This document shows, one piece after another, positions 1-9,229 of a stretch of DNA of 64,000 nucleotides. The DNA comes from Opitutia bacterium UBA4506 (GTDB taxonomy: Bacteria; Verrucomicrobiota; Verrucomicrobiia; Opitutales; Puniceicoccaceae): assembly GCA_002388665.1 (NCBI GenBank), contig DGMY01000027.1, positions 21,388 to 85,387 on the forward strand, in the 5' to 3' direction. Made by a program: the position numbers and the translations under genes. Numbering within the stretch: position 1 is the first letter of the stretch; every line of letters begins with the position of its first letter. The notes below the pieces were generated by a model that was not told the origin of the DNA, ran no database searches, and saw nothing but the letters and a program-made list of their open reading frames with translations.

Positions 1-272
1 TGCAGGTCAACGAACCGATGAAGGAATACATCGGACGGCACCGACTCGTGACATTCGAGCACGACGCCCTCTCGACTCTTCCCGCGACTCTCGCAAACCA
101 TTTTATTTCGATGCCAAACTTGGCCGGAGATTCGGAGGAAAAATTCGTCTTCAATTATAGCGATGAATTCGCTCGAGAGGTCGAGGCCGCTTCAGCGAAA
201 AATGGAAGCATTCGTTTCGAGCCAATGAACCTCCGCCAAATCCTCACCGCTCACTCACTTCCCCTTTCATGA
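1..272 (+). CDS. ABC transporter ATP-binding protein, C-terminal end only (partial)
   Basis: The frame is already open at the window edge (first full codon at base 3), so only about 90 C-terminal residues are visible and no Walker or signature motif can be seen. The assignment is an inference. The alternating hydrophobic pattern and the ending resemble the accessory C-terminal segment of ABC-2 exporter ATPases. The stop overlaps the start of an ABC-2-like permease by four bases (ATGA), the usual ATPase-permease arrangement. It would power export of an unknown substrate by the next gene's product. The sequence left of the window, where Walker A and LSGGQ should lie, would decide it. Confidence 0.55.
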   Translation, partial: QVNEPMKEYIGRHRLVTFEHDALSTLPATLANHFISMPNLAGDSEEKFVFNYSDEFAREVEAASAKNGSIRFEPMNLRQILTAHSLPLS

Positions 273-1795
273 ATCCTTCCCTTATTATTCTCCGCAAGGA
301 CCTACGTCTCTATCGCTGGGGCTGGATTTGCGCCCTCATTGTAGCCGGGATCAACATCTACCTTCACGGCACGACTCATGGAATGATCGAAAGCAAGTTC
401 ACCGGGAGCTTGCAGACACTATCGGGAATCGGGCAGGCGCTACTCCCCTTCTTCCTCTTTGCTCTCGTGACTCAAAAAGAGAACCTGGTAGACCCCGAGG
501 CCTACTGGCTGGGAAGACCGATTCCCCGCCTGCAGATCCTCAGCTCCAAATTGATCTTCGCAGCGATCATCGTTGGTATCTTCACCCTCGGAGATGTTGC
601 TGTGCTCGTGCTCAATGGTGGAGCCGACCGAGTCCCCTATGCCCTGGGTGGATTTTTCGCTCTCTTCGCCGCCTGGCTGAGCGTGGTGTTTCTCGGTGCC
701 CAAACGAAGAGTCTCCCCCGCCTCCTCGCGCTCATTTTTCTTTTCTACATCGGGATGATGATTTTCGGGCTATTGCTAGCCCCATTGGTTTCCAACTGGG
801 AGATAATCGAAGAGATCGTGAAAGTACTCCCTATGCTGCCTTTCGACATGGCAGATCACCATGTAGCCCTCATCCACACCATTTTCTGGACAGCAGCCAG
901 CATCTCAATCCTCGCATTCTATTACAAAACAAAGAAGCGCAAGACGGCATGGCTGATCCTCGCTGCCTGTGGGATCGCTACGATTGTCCTGAGCCCGAGG
1001 GATGAAAGAGGTGCCTTTTCCCCGAATTCCGATAAAGACTCCGAGCCCAGGCTCTCAGCAACGATTATCGGAATCTCAAAGGTCGGCACTCAAACCTCGA
1101 ATCGGGGAGAGACCAACCGGTACGCCCTTCAATTGGAATCCAGCGAAGGCACTCTACCGGAGAATATTTGGCTCCAACCCAATTCCGTTGAGATCACCCT
1201 CGAAGACGGAACCGAGCTATCCGAAGAGCTGTTTCCAATTACGAATTCACAGAAGGTGCATTCAACTCCAGGCCAGCCGGCCAATGAGTTCCAAATCGAT
1301 GCCTTCCATTTTGATCCCCAGTATGCAGATTGGGATCTTGCCTCTCCTGTGCAGGTGGATCTGTACAGCAACATCAAAAGCTATTCAGGGAAAGAAGTAG
1401 GACGAATCCCATTACAGGTTAACCAAAGTTTCGCCAATAGCGGCAACCGCATTCTCATCTCTTCTTACGGCAAAGCCGGTGAGCAATTATCCGTTGAACT
1501 ATCGGCCTATCTCCCTGCGATGATCCTCGAACCGAATAAGATCGAAGGCTTCAACCAAGCGTTCAAGGGGATTTACTCTTTCGGCCTCTCTACTGGGCCC
1601 GGAGCGGTGGTGATACCGCTCGGAATGAGAGGGATGGGTTTTTCGATGAGCAGTTCGTACAATGCCTCCCTTGAGGTCAACTTACCCCGTGGGACCAACC
1701 TCAAGGAATGCGAATTGGTCATCTACAAACGGGAACTTCTACAGAGCGGCTACACTCATATTAGTGGCAGGGATATCCAATTCCCCAAGAATTAG
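269..1795 (+). CDS. ABC-2-like exporter permease with large soluble C-terminal domain
   Basis: This is a 508-residue protein. About seven hydrophobic segments lie in the first 245 residues (roughly 18-32, 50-68, 93-116, 124-143, 148-173, 200-220 and 226-243). About 260 polar, beta-rich residues without membrane segments follow. It overlaps the upstream ATPase end by four bases, so the two are probably translated together as an exporter. The N-terminal half resembles ABC-2 family permeases. I do not recognise the C-terminal domain, which would lie on one face of the membrane after an odd number of crossings. The substrate is unknown. A hairpin follows directly after the stop. Confidence 0.7.
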   Translation: MNPSLIILRKDLRLYRWGWICALIVAGINIYLHGTTHGMIESKFTGSLQTLSGIGQALLPFFLFALVTQKENLVDPEAYWLGRPIPRLQILSSKLIFAAIIVGIFTLGDVAVLVLNGGADRVPYALGGFFALFAAWLSVVFLGAQTKSLPRLLALIFLFYIGMMIFGLLLAPLVSNWEIIEEIVKVLPMLPFDMADHHVALIHTIFWTAASISILAFYYKTKKRKTAWLILAACGIATIVLSPRDERGAFSPNSDKDSEPRLSATIIGISKVGTQTSNRGETNRYALQLESSEGTLPENIWLQPNSVEITLEDGTELSEELFPITNSQKVHSTPGQPANEFQIDAFHFDPQYADWDLASPVQVDLYSNIKSYSGKEVGRIPLQVNQSFANSGNRILISSYGKAGEQLSVELSAYLPAMILEPNKIEGFNQAFKGIYSFGLSTGPGAVVIPLGMRGMGFSMSSSYNASLEVNLPRGTNLKECELVIYKRELLQSGYTHISGRDIQFPKN

Positions 1796-1812
1796 ATAGG
1801 TCCACTTCCTGG

Positions 1813-1836
1813 AAATGGGGTCAGCCGGCCCCATTT
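1813..1836. terminator. Bidirectional terminator-like hairpin between convergent genes
   Basis: An 8-base inverted repeat (AAATGGGG / CCCCATTT) with an 8-base GC-rich loop lies between the permease (plus) and the sensor kinase (minus). The right arm runs into TTTT on the plus strand and the other arm into TTT on the minus strand. Position and shape fit a shared rho-independent terminator. Confidence 0.6.
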
Positions 1837-1871
1837 TCGAGGGACCTTTGGAGCTTCCTCCCGTTCGAATC

Positions 1872-3896
1872 TTATCGCGCGCTGGCAACGGTTGAGAACC
1901 GTACGACAAAGCGACTTCCGACCCCTTCTTGGCTTTCGACGATTAGCTCACCACCAAGGTTATCGATCAATTCCTTGCAGAGTTGTAGCCCCAGACCGCT
2001 CCCCTTCTCTCCATCGGTACCGAGGGTGGAGTTACGCTCACCCAGCTTCAACAAGTTGCCCAATTTCTCTTCTGGGATGCCAACTCCTGTATCTTCAACG
2101 GCGATGAGTACAGCGTCATCCTTTCGGGTCGCCCGCACGGTCACCTGATCGCCCGAATGAGAATACTTGATCGCATTGCCGATAAGATTGCGGACAACGG
2201 TCTCCAGGCCACGGGCATTTGCATGCACCCTTAACCCGGCATCCACCTCCCACTCCAGACGGATCCCCTTTTGGTCGGTGCTGTTTTGAAATAGCTCGAC
2301 GCAATTGCGCAGCAACGGCTCCAGGCGAAGCTCTTCGGGCTCGAGAACCATGCTTCCCCTCTGGAGTTGCGCCCAGGTCAACAAATTCTCTAGGAGTCGA
2401 TGCAACTGCGTCGCCCCCTGGTTCATCTCTTCCAGGATCGACTGAATCTCGTCATCGGGGAGATCCCTCCACTCCTCGGCCAGCAACTGCATCATGGAGG
2501 AAAACCCGTGAAACGGATTCCTAAGATCGTGCGCGATGATCGAGAAGAATTGATCCTTTTCCTCATTCAGGACCTCCAACTGATTTCTCTTGTTCTCCAG
2601 GTCCTGGGTCCGCTCGCTGACCAATCTCTCCAACTCCGAATTGGATCGTTCAAGAATCTCTCTGGCATTGGCTTCCGCGGCCAGCTTCTGCTGATTCAGA
2701 ACGCGGATCCGGGCGGCCAGAGCCAGCGCGAAAAGGATCGCCTCACCCCAGATGCCCAACCACCCGATTCGAATCGTATAGTCATTTGACGGGAACCAAC
2801 CCAACGCTCTCCCACTGATTCCGCAAATCGAGAAGACCCAAATGGCCCAAGCGGCGGCATAGATCCGCGCCACGGGATTGCCCTTGCGCCACAAGTAGAG
2901 TCCCAGGACCGGCAAGGCATTGAGGGCTACGGTAATCAAAAGAGCAGTCTTGGCGGCCATTCCTGAGTACCCAGCGAAGAACAGTGCTACCGGAACCATA
3001 AAGACCACCATACTCCCCCGCATGATCCGATCGATGCGCGGAATGAGCTCCTTGGTCTGGAGAAATTGCCGGCTAAACTGGACCAACAGCACAAAAGTGA
3101 GCGAAGAAAGCAACGGTGGCAGCGCCTCGCTGAGGATACCTTCGTGCACCTCAAAGAAATGGTGCCACACCCCGGAAACCACCGAGAAGGTCATCAATGC
3201 CAATGACAAATAAGCGACATACCACCCGTAGATAGATTGGCGGACGACACACCATAGGACAAAATTGTAGACAAGAACGATGATCCCCCCGCCCAGGACG
3301 AACCCGAGAAACAAATTGATGCGATTTTGGTGAATCACGAAATGAGTCGGTGACCCCACTTCAAAATAGCTATCCAGAATATCGCCGCGTGTATTCTGCA
3401 AGCGCATGTAGACCATCGCGCTTTGATGTCCTTCAAGGGTAAACTTGACCGCATATCCTTCCGCACGAAGGTCGCCGATGGCCGGGGCACGTTTCTCGCC
3501 ACTCTCCAGCGAGGAGAGTACTTTCCCCTCGGACACCAAATAGAAGTCGACCATATCCACCATGGGGAATGGGTAATGGACCACGAAGGATCGGTCCGTC
3601 TCACTCGGATTGGTCACCGAAAATCGCATCCACCAGGCATCCGCGGTTACTCCAAGGGCGTGTTTACTGGGGCTGGAGTCGATGAAATTGCTTTCGTACT
3701 GACCGGAAAGGATCCTTTCATTCGGCAGACGCCCCGTCTTATCCCTGAAGATGGAAAAACTCGTCAATGGATCCATCGGCATATTGGGGCCGATCTCCTT
3801 TGTGGGCACATCGGCACCGGCCACCTGCGCTACGCAGATCAAAACCAAACCGAGCAAAAATCTCAGCGATCGCAGTCTATCGAAAATCGTCGGCAT
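1872..3896 (-). CDS. 7TMR-DISM sensor histidine kinase
   Basis: This is a 674-residue membrane sensor kinase. A signal peptide (about 1-28) is followed by an extracytoplasmic beta-rich domain (about 40-180) of the 7TMR-DISMED2 type, seven membrane segments (about 190-395) and a coiled coil (about 400-445). The cytoplasmic kinase core comes last. The H-box reads FFSIIAHDLRNPF with phospho-acceptor His456; the N-box is RNLIGNAIKYSHSGD, G1 is VEDTGVGIPEE and G2 is GSGLGLQLCKEL. All catalytic motifs are intact. Such receptors often sense small extracellular ligands, possibly carbohydrates. No response regulator gene lies next to it, so the partner is unknown. It is flanked by convergent and unrelated genes. 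Confidence 0.9.
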   Translation of the reverse strand: MPTIFDRLRSLRFLLGLVLICVAQVAGADVPTKEIGPNMPMDPLTSFSIFRDKTGRLPNERILSGQYESNFIDSSPSKHALGVTADAWWMRFSVTNPSETDRSFVVHYPFPMVDMVDFYLVSEGKVLSSLESGEKRAPAIGDLRAEGYAVKFTLEGHQSAMVYMRLQNTRGDILDSYFEVGSPTHFVIHQNRINLFLGFVLGGGIIVLVYNFVLWCVVRQSIYGWYVAYLSLALMTFSVVSGVWHHFFEVHEGILSEALPPLLSSLTFVLLVQFSRQFLQTKELIPRIDRIMRGSMVVFMVPVALFFAGYSGMAAKTALLITVALNALPVLGLYLWRKGNPVARIYAAAWAIWVFSICGISGRALGWFPSNDYTIRIGWLGIWGEAILFALALAARIRVLNQQKLAAEANAREILERSNSELERLVSERTQDLENKRNQLEVLNEEKDQFFSIIAHDLRNPFHGFSSMMQLLAEEWRDLPDDEIQSILEEMNQGATQLHRLLENLLTWAQLQRGSMVLEPEELRLEPLLRNCVELFQNSTDQKGIRLEWEVDAGLRVHANARGLETVVRNLIGNAIKYSHSGDQVTVRATRKDDAVLIAVEDTGVGIPEEKLGNLLKLGERNSTLGTDGEKGSGLGLQLCKELIDNLGGELIVESQEGVGSRFVVRFSTVASAR

Positions 3897-4037
3897 TGAA
3901 CGGGGAACAACTCTCTACCCAATAGATGACGTCGTCGCAAAGCGCGAGGCCGAACCACAACAGAAAATCACTAGAAGCAGTGGAGGTCAGCGACCCGCAG
4001 ACACGGACCTACCCCAGCGGCTCAAAGAAGAGCGAAT

Positions 4038-4688
4038 CTACTCGGTGAATTTGGCCTCTGGCAGCTCGTAGTCCACCTTAAGGCTCAAAAGATAGTCGAC
4101 CAGAACCTCTGCTTCCTTCGTCGGAACCACCTCAAATCCGGGTTCTGGCGCATACTCGGTATCCGGAGAAATGGTAACCGCATTGGGGGAAGGAGCTCCC
4201 TCAATCTCTTTCACCTCATACAAGTAAGCAAAAGGAGGCATAATCGATCCCGGTGAGGTGATCTGGGGATTGTAAAGATGCTGGTGATGCCAAGACCTTG
4301 TGAGCGGGCGCCCACCGACATCAGCCAAATCCGGGCCTGTCCTCATCGTGCCCAGTAGGACTCGATCCTGAAGAATGTAATCGCGGGGAACCGTCTGGCG
4401 CGGGCCCCAGCCACGCTCGTAGTCAGCACCGAAACCCTGAGGCCGGACCTGCTGGGTGTGGCAGTACATGCAACCTTCACGAATGTAGATCAACTTCCCC
4501 TGCTCCGCTTGACCGGAAGCCATGCGCGGGAAAAGAGTTTCACCTGGAGTGGGATTCCCATCTTCATCCAACGTTGCCGTCGTCGGAGTGAGGCCCCCGT
4601 ATTGAATCTGGGAAGAAAGAATCAATCCCGACCATGAAAATGCGACGGTAAAAAAGATTCCGAGAAAGAGAATAGGAAGGTTCTTCAT
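4038..4688 (-). CDS. ccoO: cbb3-type cytochrome c oxidase subunit II (mono-heme cytochrome c)
   Basis: This is a 216-residue subunit with one N-terminal membrane anchor (about 4-26) and a periplasmic cytochrome c domain. The heme site is CMYCH (Cys73, Cys76, His77), followed by the family-typical QQVRPQGFG. Met150 in GSIMPPF is the likely sixth heme ligand. The motif [10 protein letters not shown] also matches CcoO/FixO. It passes electrons to the catalytic subunit. It is the last gene of the act-cco operon, 17 bases after ccoN. No ccoP or ccoQ follows: the next gene downstream is an unrelated sensor kinase. It may therefore take electrons directly from the alternative complex III cytochromes (inference). 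Confidence 0.92.
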   Translation of the reverse strand: MKNLPILFLGIFFTVAFSWSGLILSSQIQYGGLTPTTATLDEDGNPTPGETLFPRMASGQAEQGKLIYIREGCMYCHTQQVRPQGFGADYERGWGPRQTVPRDYILQDRVLLGTMRTGPDLADVGGRPLTRSWHHQHLYNPQITSPGSIMPPFAYLYEVKEIEGAPSPNAVTISPDTEYAPEPGFEVVPTKEAEVLVDYLLSLKVDYELPEAKFTE

Positions 4689-4705
4689 CGTATCGTACTT
4701 CCCGA

Positions 4706-6187
4706 TTAGGCGGCAGCCTTCTTCGTAAGCGAGACCTTCGGCTCGGCCACACGGCGGCCCAACAAGATCCAGGCAATGTTAATAGCAAAGGCAAAGTGGC
4801 CAATGGTCAGGAGAACCCCTGCGAGCGAACGGGACATCAGCCATGGGACCATGAATTCCACGATTTCCATGAACGGGATCTCAGGGTTATTCATCATCAA
4901 TCCCTGCATCCAGCCACCAACCGAGAGACCGATGACGTAGATTGCCGCTCCGATCGCGCAGGACCAAAAGTGAATCCGAATCAAAGTTGCCGACGGCCAT
5001 TCCTTCTGGAGGAGACGTGGCATCATGAAGTAAACGGAACCAAACATGACCATCGTGAAGAAGGCGTACGCACCGTGGTGGGCGTGGGCTACCGTAAAGT
5101 GGGTGAAGTGGGTCACTACGTTGACCTCGGGAATCGCCATCAACGACCCCATCAAACTGGCCAAGGTATAGGACATCGCCCCATAGACCACAAAGCGCAG
5201 GGTGGGACTATTCCAAATCTGGCGGAAGCATCCCCTCACCGTCAGGTGATGATTTACAGCGACCACAATCACCGGAATCACCATCCCGAGGCTTCCAACC
5301 ACACCGGCGGTTTGCAGCCAGAGTGGGATCGGTCCACCGATCAGGTGGTGCACCCCTGCCCAATTGTAGAAAAGCGCGAGAGACCAGAATCCCAGAACCG
5401 ACAAATAGTAGCTGTGAATCGGCTTCCCGAGAATTTTCGGAATCAAATAGTACGCGGCGGCCAATGCAACCGGGGTGTACCACAGGCCCAGGACGTTGTG
5501 AGCGAACCACCAATTGGTGATCGCCTGAACGGTACCCCGTGCAGGGGCAAAAAAGATCAGCATCTGTGCGACCGTGTAGATCCACGGGAACCAGAAAACC
5601 GCACCCAAAATATACCATTGGGAGACGTAAACATGCTCTGACTTCCGGTAATGGAAGGCGAGAATTCCCCAAACACCAATCAAGGCATAGGACAAACCAA
5701 GGATCGGGGTAACATAGGTTGGAATCTCCAACCACTCAACGGACGTCATGTCGCCGAACAAGATCCCACGAATCCCCACCAACACGGCGAGATTCCACAT
5801 AACACCGGCGATGATCAAGAGACCACCATGGCGCACAGGGGCCCGGGACAGTCGGGCCATGATCCATAGCCCGATCGCAAAAACAGCGTTATTCGCCCAC
5901 CCGTAGGCCATCGAGTTCAAGTGCGCTGAACGGACCCGGCCGAAAGTCAGTTCTGGTAGAGCCGCCATAAAGTCCGGATTGTGCAGCTTCATCGACGCTA
6001 CGAACCCGAAAAACGAACCTGCCAGGAGCCAGAAAGCCCCGCAACAAACGAAAAAGACACCCGCAACCTTCATCGAGTTATCGATGACGCTCAAGGCAAC
6101 CCGCTCTTCGGCGGAACGGGAACCGTACACCCCTTCCCGAGCGACTTGAGGCTGAGCCGGTTCAACTATATCAGATGCAGTGGACAT
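4706..6187 (-). CDS. ccoN: cbb3-type cytochrome c oxidase catalytic subunit I
   Basis: This is a 493-residue polytopic haem-copper oxidase subunit with about 12 membrane segments. Visible family landmarks include [12 protein letters not shown] with a low-spin heme ligand His, [15 protein letters not shown] in the Cu-B ligand region, [12 protein letters not shown], and [13 protein letters not shown] carrying the heme ligand histidines. Length is close to typical CcoN. It reduces oxygen to water and pumps protons. It lies nine bases after ccoS and 17 before ccoO, inside the long operon headed by actA. The pairing of a C-type oxidase with alternative complex III is less common than with caa3/aa3 enzymes. 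Confidence 0.92.
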   Translation of the reverse strand: MSTASDIVEPAQPQVAREGVYGSRSAEERVALSVIDNSMKVAGVFFVCCGAFWLLAGSFFGFVASMKLHNPDFMAALPELTFGRVRSAHLNSMAYGWANNAVFAIGLWIMARLSRAPVRHGGLLIIAGVMWNLAVLVGIRGILFGDMTSVEWLEIPTYVTPILGLSYALIGVWGILAFHYRKSEHVYVSQWYILGAVFWFPWIYTVAQMLIFFAPARGTVQAITNWWFAHNVLGLWYTPVALAAAYYLIPKILGKPIHSYYLSVLGFWSLALFYNWAGVHHLIGGPIPLWLQTAGVVGSLGMVIPVIVVAVNHHLTVRGCFRQIWNSPTLRFVVYGAMSYTLASLMGSLMAIPEVNVVTHFTHFTVAHAHHGAYAFFTMVMFGSVYFMMPRLLQKEWPSATLIRIHFWSCAIGAAIYVIGLSVGGWMQGLMMNNPEIPFMEIVEFMVPWLMSRSLAGVLLTIGHFAFAINIAWILLGRRVAEPKVSLTKKAAA

Positions 6188-6196
6188 TAAAATGGA

Positions 6197-6418
6197 CTAA
6201 CGTTTTGACGATTTCTCTACCGCTGATTTCCGGGAAGGAAAAGTATCAATGACCTCCCCTTCTGGTTCTTCTTCGGTAAAAATGGATTTGGCGTTCTTAT
6301 CGAAATTCTCAAGCTGCCCGTTTTTCGACGCCCAGAACAAGGCGTAGATAGCGGACGCAAAGAGAGCGACCGCCAGAACCAAAACGGCAATAATCAGCAG
6401 ATTGTCCCATTCGAGCAT
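6197..6418 (-). CDS. ccoS: cbb3 oxidase maturation protein CcoS-like
   Basis: This is a 73-residue protein with one N-terminal membrane helix (about 6-30). The pattern AIYALFWASKNGQLENFD followed by an acidic stretch matches the short CcoS/FixS family, in which FxWAxxxGQFDDL is typical. CcoS is needed for cofactor insertion into the cbb3 catalytic subunit. In many bacteria it sits with ccoGHI; here it lies directly before ccoN, and the other assembly genes are absent from the window. The last 25 residues are charged and longer than usual. The main uncertainty is that it is a very short protein with one motif. Confidence 0.75.
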   Translation of the reverse strand: MLEWDNLLIIAVLVLAVALFASAIYALFWASKNGQLENFDKNAKSIFTEEEPEGEVIDTFPSRKSAVEKSSKR

Positions 6419-6419
6419 G

Positions 6420-6734
6420 CTATTCGGAGCTCTTCGTGGACGCGGAGGTACGATATTGATCGACGGTCAACTTCATCGCCTCTTCGATCGGAATACGATA
6501 AGTTCCCTCATTCGGGTTCACAACGCCGTAGGTCGTAATGATCTCGGTGCTCGCATTCCGAATCTCCTGCAAGGTCTGCAGTCGGGTCTGCGCCTGGACC
6601 TCAGAGATGGGGTCTGGCCGATAAGGAAGGTAGGCGATCCAAAGGATCAACAGGAACAGAAGGATGAATCCGACCCCACCAATGACAGACAGGGTCCGGT
6701 TTCCCCAGGAAGTTTCGATATCAGAATCACTCAT
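6420..6734 (-). CDS. Small membrane protein of unknown function between act and cco genes
   Basis: This is a 104-residue protein with one membrane helix (about 15-36) followed by a soluble tail. A conserved-looking stretch in the tail reads NEGTYRIPIEEAMKLTVDQY. The start at 6734 is preferred over an upstream in-frame codon at 6836 because it gives a sensible N-terminus and an eight-base overlap with actF. It has no CxxCH, no Cys and no obvious metal site. From memory, a similar RIPI-x-x-AM motif occurs in short proteins next to respiratory oxidase genes elsewhere, but I cannot name the family. Translational coupling at both sides suggests a subunit or assembly factor of the ACIII-cbb3 system. 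Confidence 0.75.
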   Translation of the reverse strand: MSDSDIETSWGNRTLSVIGGVGFILLFLLILWIAYLPYRPDPISEVQAQTRLQTLQEIRNASTEIITTYGVVNPNEGTYRIPIEEAMKLTVDQYRTSASTKSSE

Positions 6735-8028
6735 GGCAGTGAATAGACTCGTTGACCCGCGGATCGCGCAGCGGAATCGGGCTATTTTTGGACAGGCTCT
6801 TGCGATAGGCCCACAGTACAATTCCTCCCACTCCAACGATCATAGACAGATCCCAGAAAGTTACGGAGAATTGGCGAACGTCGTAGTTCAGAATGTTGTC
6901 AGCCGGGGCAATCTTCGATGGGAGGATGTTGAAATACAGGTCCACCAGGTGGAACACCAGAATCCAAATCGCCACAAAGAGGATGAGCTTCACCTTCACC
7001 TTGGTCTTGTAGAAAAGGAGGAAGAGAAACGGCACGAGAAAGTGGAAGAAGATCAAGCAGAGACCGACCCACCACCAAGAGTTGGTCGAACCATCTACAT
7101 TAACGTGGCGAATCTGATACCAGAAGGTTTCTTCCGGAATATTGGCCTGATAGATCAGGAAGTACTGGGAGAAGCTGATGTACGCCCAGAACACGGTAAA
7201 CGCCAGAGCCATGCAGCCCAACAGGTAGTTGTGCGATTCGTTGTGAATGCCCTTCAATGATCCCTTCGTCGACTGGAAGTAGAGAATGATCAGGAGGACT
7301 GCGATCGCCGACCGCATCGAACCGGCGAAGAACCAAACACCGTACATGGTCGAGAACCAGTGGTACTCCAAGCTCATGAACCAGTTGATCGCAGCAAAGG
7401 TCAGACTCAGTGCGCATACGAAGATACCGAGAGCGGAGAGCTTACGCATGGCCGAGACGTGCGCAGTGTCCCCATCGCGGTCCATCGCAAACGAATGCTT
7501 CCGCAACATCTCCGCGAAGAAGATGAAGGCACCGAAGAAAATGAAGGCCTGGAGGGTGAATGAGAAACGATTCAGGAAGATCGCCTTCGATTCATAAAGG
7601 ACATCGTGGGAGACGGTGTGCCCGGAAGGCAGCATGTGATCCGGATTCATCCATTTCCAGAGAATCCCGGGGTCCGAGTAGAACCACGTGATCGCCAACA
7701 AAGGAACGAACAACAAGGCCACCCAGCGGAATCCGCCGATGAGGTGCTCTAACTGTCTCCGCGCAATGACCGCCCAACCCGCGTCAAACAGGTTAAACAA
7801 CAAGACCATGAAGAGCGAACCGAGAAGGACCGTCAGCCAAAAGGCCAATCCCAGCAACCAGCTGATAACTGGGCGGGCGTCGTGATTGACAAGACCGAGA
7901 ATTAAACCGAGTACCGCCAGGCCGAGACCGACCAAACCGATCGGTAGTAGCAATTTCGCGATGGTGTTCGCGGCTCCGCAGCAAGAACTATCGCTGCTGC
8001 AGCAAGATTTTGTAGAAGCTTCACTCAT
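6727..8028 (-). CDS. actF: Alternative complex III subunit ActF (quinol:cytochrome c oxidoreductase membrane subunit)
   Basis: This is a 433-residue protein with about ten membrane segments, matching ActF, the membrane subunit related to ActC/PsrC but diverged. It starts at 8028 with a four-base overlap with actE. Landmarks are SLEYHWFSTMYGVW (about residues 215-228) and the run of aromatic helices typical of this subunit. It is part of the quinol-oxidising, cytochrome c-reducing complex that replaces bc1. The N-terminus carries two vicinal cysteine pairs (Cys9-Cys10 and Cys16-Cys17) before the first helix; I do not recall these as a family feature. Confidence 0.88.
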   Translation of the reverse strand: MSEASTKSCCSSDSSCCGAANTIAKLLLPIGLVGLGLAVLGLILGLVNHDARPVISWLLGLAFWLTVLLGSLFMVLLFNLFDAGWAVIARRQLEHLIGGFRWVALLFVPLLAITWFYSDPGILWKWMNPDHMLPSGHTVSHDVLYESKAIFLNRFSFTLQAFIFFGAFIFFAEMLRKHSFAMDRDGDTAHVSAMRKLSALGIFVCALSLTFAAINWFMSLEYHWFSTMYGVWFFAGSMRSAIAVLLIILYFQSTKGSLKGIHNESHNYLLGCMALAFTVFWAYISFSQYFLIYQANIPEETFWYQIRHVNVDGSTNSWWWVGLCLIFFHFLVPFLFLLFYKTKVKVKLILFVAIWILVFHLVDLYFNILPSKIAPADNILNYDVRQFSVTFWDLSMIVGVGGIVLWAYRKSLSKNSPIPLRDPRVNESIHCHE

Positions 8029-8678
8029 AGTCCCAACTCCTTCCTTTGGTCGGCAGGAATATCCTCAATAGTGGCACTTTGTGAACGTTGGAGGGCACGG
8101 ACATAAAGAATGATCGCCCACCGTTCCTCGGGAGTCACCTTCTCGCCGTAGCCGAACATAGTGTTTTTTCCGTCGGTGATGGTTTCAAAAATCTGGCCTT
8201 CCGGCATCGTGCGGTAGGTATCGAGCAAGAGATTGGCGGGAATCACTCCATACTTGGAGGTTACGCCCTTCCCGTTGCCAGCGGCACCGTGGCAGACGGT
8301 ACAGAAGATGTCATATTTCTCCCGGCCCAACTTCATTGTCTCGTAATTGACCTCGATCGGGAACTCTGTGGCCCAGGAGCCGTCCTCGTTCTTCCCTTCG
8401 TACAGGGCAGTCGAATGCGAGTAGTTCTCGAGGTAATCCTCGCTGAACACTTCCTTCTCTTCCCAACCCTGGCCGCGGATTACGGTCCCAGCGGGCTTCG
8501 GACGGCTGTTCATATGGTCCGAAAAATACTCGTTGGTCGCCTGCGGCTTGTAGCGAGGCTGATTGTCCATGTCTGGGAAAATCATCCACGGGGTCTTCTC
8601 ACTTTTGTCTCCCCGGAAACCGAGGATGGAGACTACCGCGATGATAACGGCGATATAAATGGCGAAAAAATAACGCAT
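8025..8678 (-). CDS. actE: Alternative complex III subunit ActE (mono-heme cytochrome c)
   Basis: This is a 217-residue protein with an N-terminal hydrophobic segment (about 4-20) acting as signal or anchor, then a periplasmic cytochrome c domain. The heme site is CTVCHG (Cys126, Cys129, His130), and Met174 in NTMFGYG is a candidate axial ligand. The motif DMDNQPRYKPQ near residue 36 is characteristic of ActE. It carries electrons from the pentaheme ActA and ActB side towards the oxidase. It sits five bases after actD and overlaps actF by four bases. Confidence 0.88.
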   Translation of the reverse strand: MRYFFAIYIAVIIAVVSILGFRGDKSEKTPWMIFPDMDNQPRYKPQATNEYFSDHMNSRPKPAGTVIRGQGWEEKEVFSEDYLENYSHSTALYEGKNEDGSWATEFPIEVNYETMKLGREKYDIFCTVCHGAAGNGKGVTSKYGVIPANLLLDTYRTMPEGQIFETITDGKNTMFGYGEKVTPEERWAIILYVRALQRSQSATIEDIPADQRKELGL

Positions 8679-8683
8679 CGTGA

Positions 8684-9229
8684 TTAGTCCTCTGCCTGAA
8701 TAATGGAGATGTCCTCTCCTCCAGCTTCACCGAGTACCGCCCTGACCTTATCTTCGTTGAAGGTTGGGTCAGTCGACTCGATTACAATCATGAATGTATC
8801 GTCGGAGGTTTTCAGGAACGGTTCGTAATCAAAAAGTGGATGGTGGTGACGGGGCAGCCTGTTCAAAATGAACATCCCCCCCAAGGTACCAAATGCGGCG
8901 AGCAAAATGGTGAGCTCGTAGAAGATCGGAAACGGGAAGACCGGACTGAAATAAGGCTTACCCCCCACGATCAGCGGGTAATTAAAATTCATGTAAGCCA
9001 CGATCGAAAGACCCGTAAGGAAACCGGTCACTCCCCCGAGGAAAGTGAAAATCGGCACCTTGGAGCGTTTCAAGCCCATCGCGTGATGAATCCCGTGAAT
9101 CGGAAAAGGAGTATAGGAATCCCACCGGGTGTAACCGGCATCCCTCACCTTCTCACAGGCGTGGTACACATCGGGAGCGGTCCGGAAAGTCGCCGCTATC
9201 CCAAAGGTATTGTTATCCGTTGCTGGCAT
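8684..9229 (-). CDS. actD: Alternative complex III subunit ActD
   Basis: This is a 181-residue protein of the DUF3341 type with two membrane helices (about 62-80 and 98-118) between soluble ends. The opening [25 protein letters not shown] and the stretch [15 protein letters not shown] are strong ActD landmarks. The ATG at 9229 is preferred over the preceding in-frame TTG because it shares one base with the actC stop (TGATG), giving tight coupling. The subunit contacts ActC in the membrane and has no cofactor of its own. Confidence 0.88.
   Translation of the reverse strand: MPATDNNTFGIAATFRTAPDVYHACEKVRDAGYTRWDSYTPFPIHGIHHAMGLKRSKVPIFTFLGGVTGFLTGLSIVAYMNFNYPLIVGGKPYFSPVFPFPIFYELTILLAAFGTLGGMFILNRLPRHHHPLFDYEPFLKTSDDTFMIVIESTDPTFNEDKVRAVLGEAGGEDISIIQAED

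Noticed and set aside
4796..5641. 281-codon open frame antisense to ccoN
   Set aside because: The composition is that of a reversed membrane protein gene (His/Asn/Asp-rich), and the ccoN sense frame is certain.
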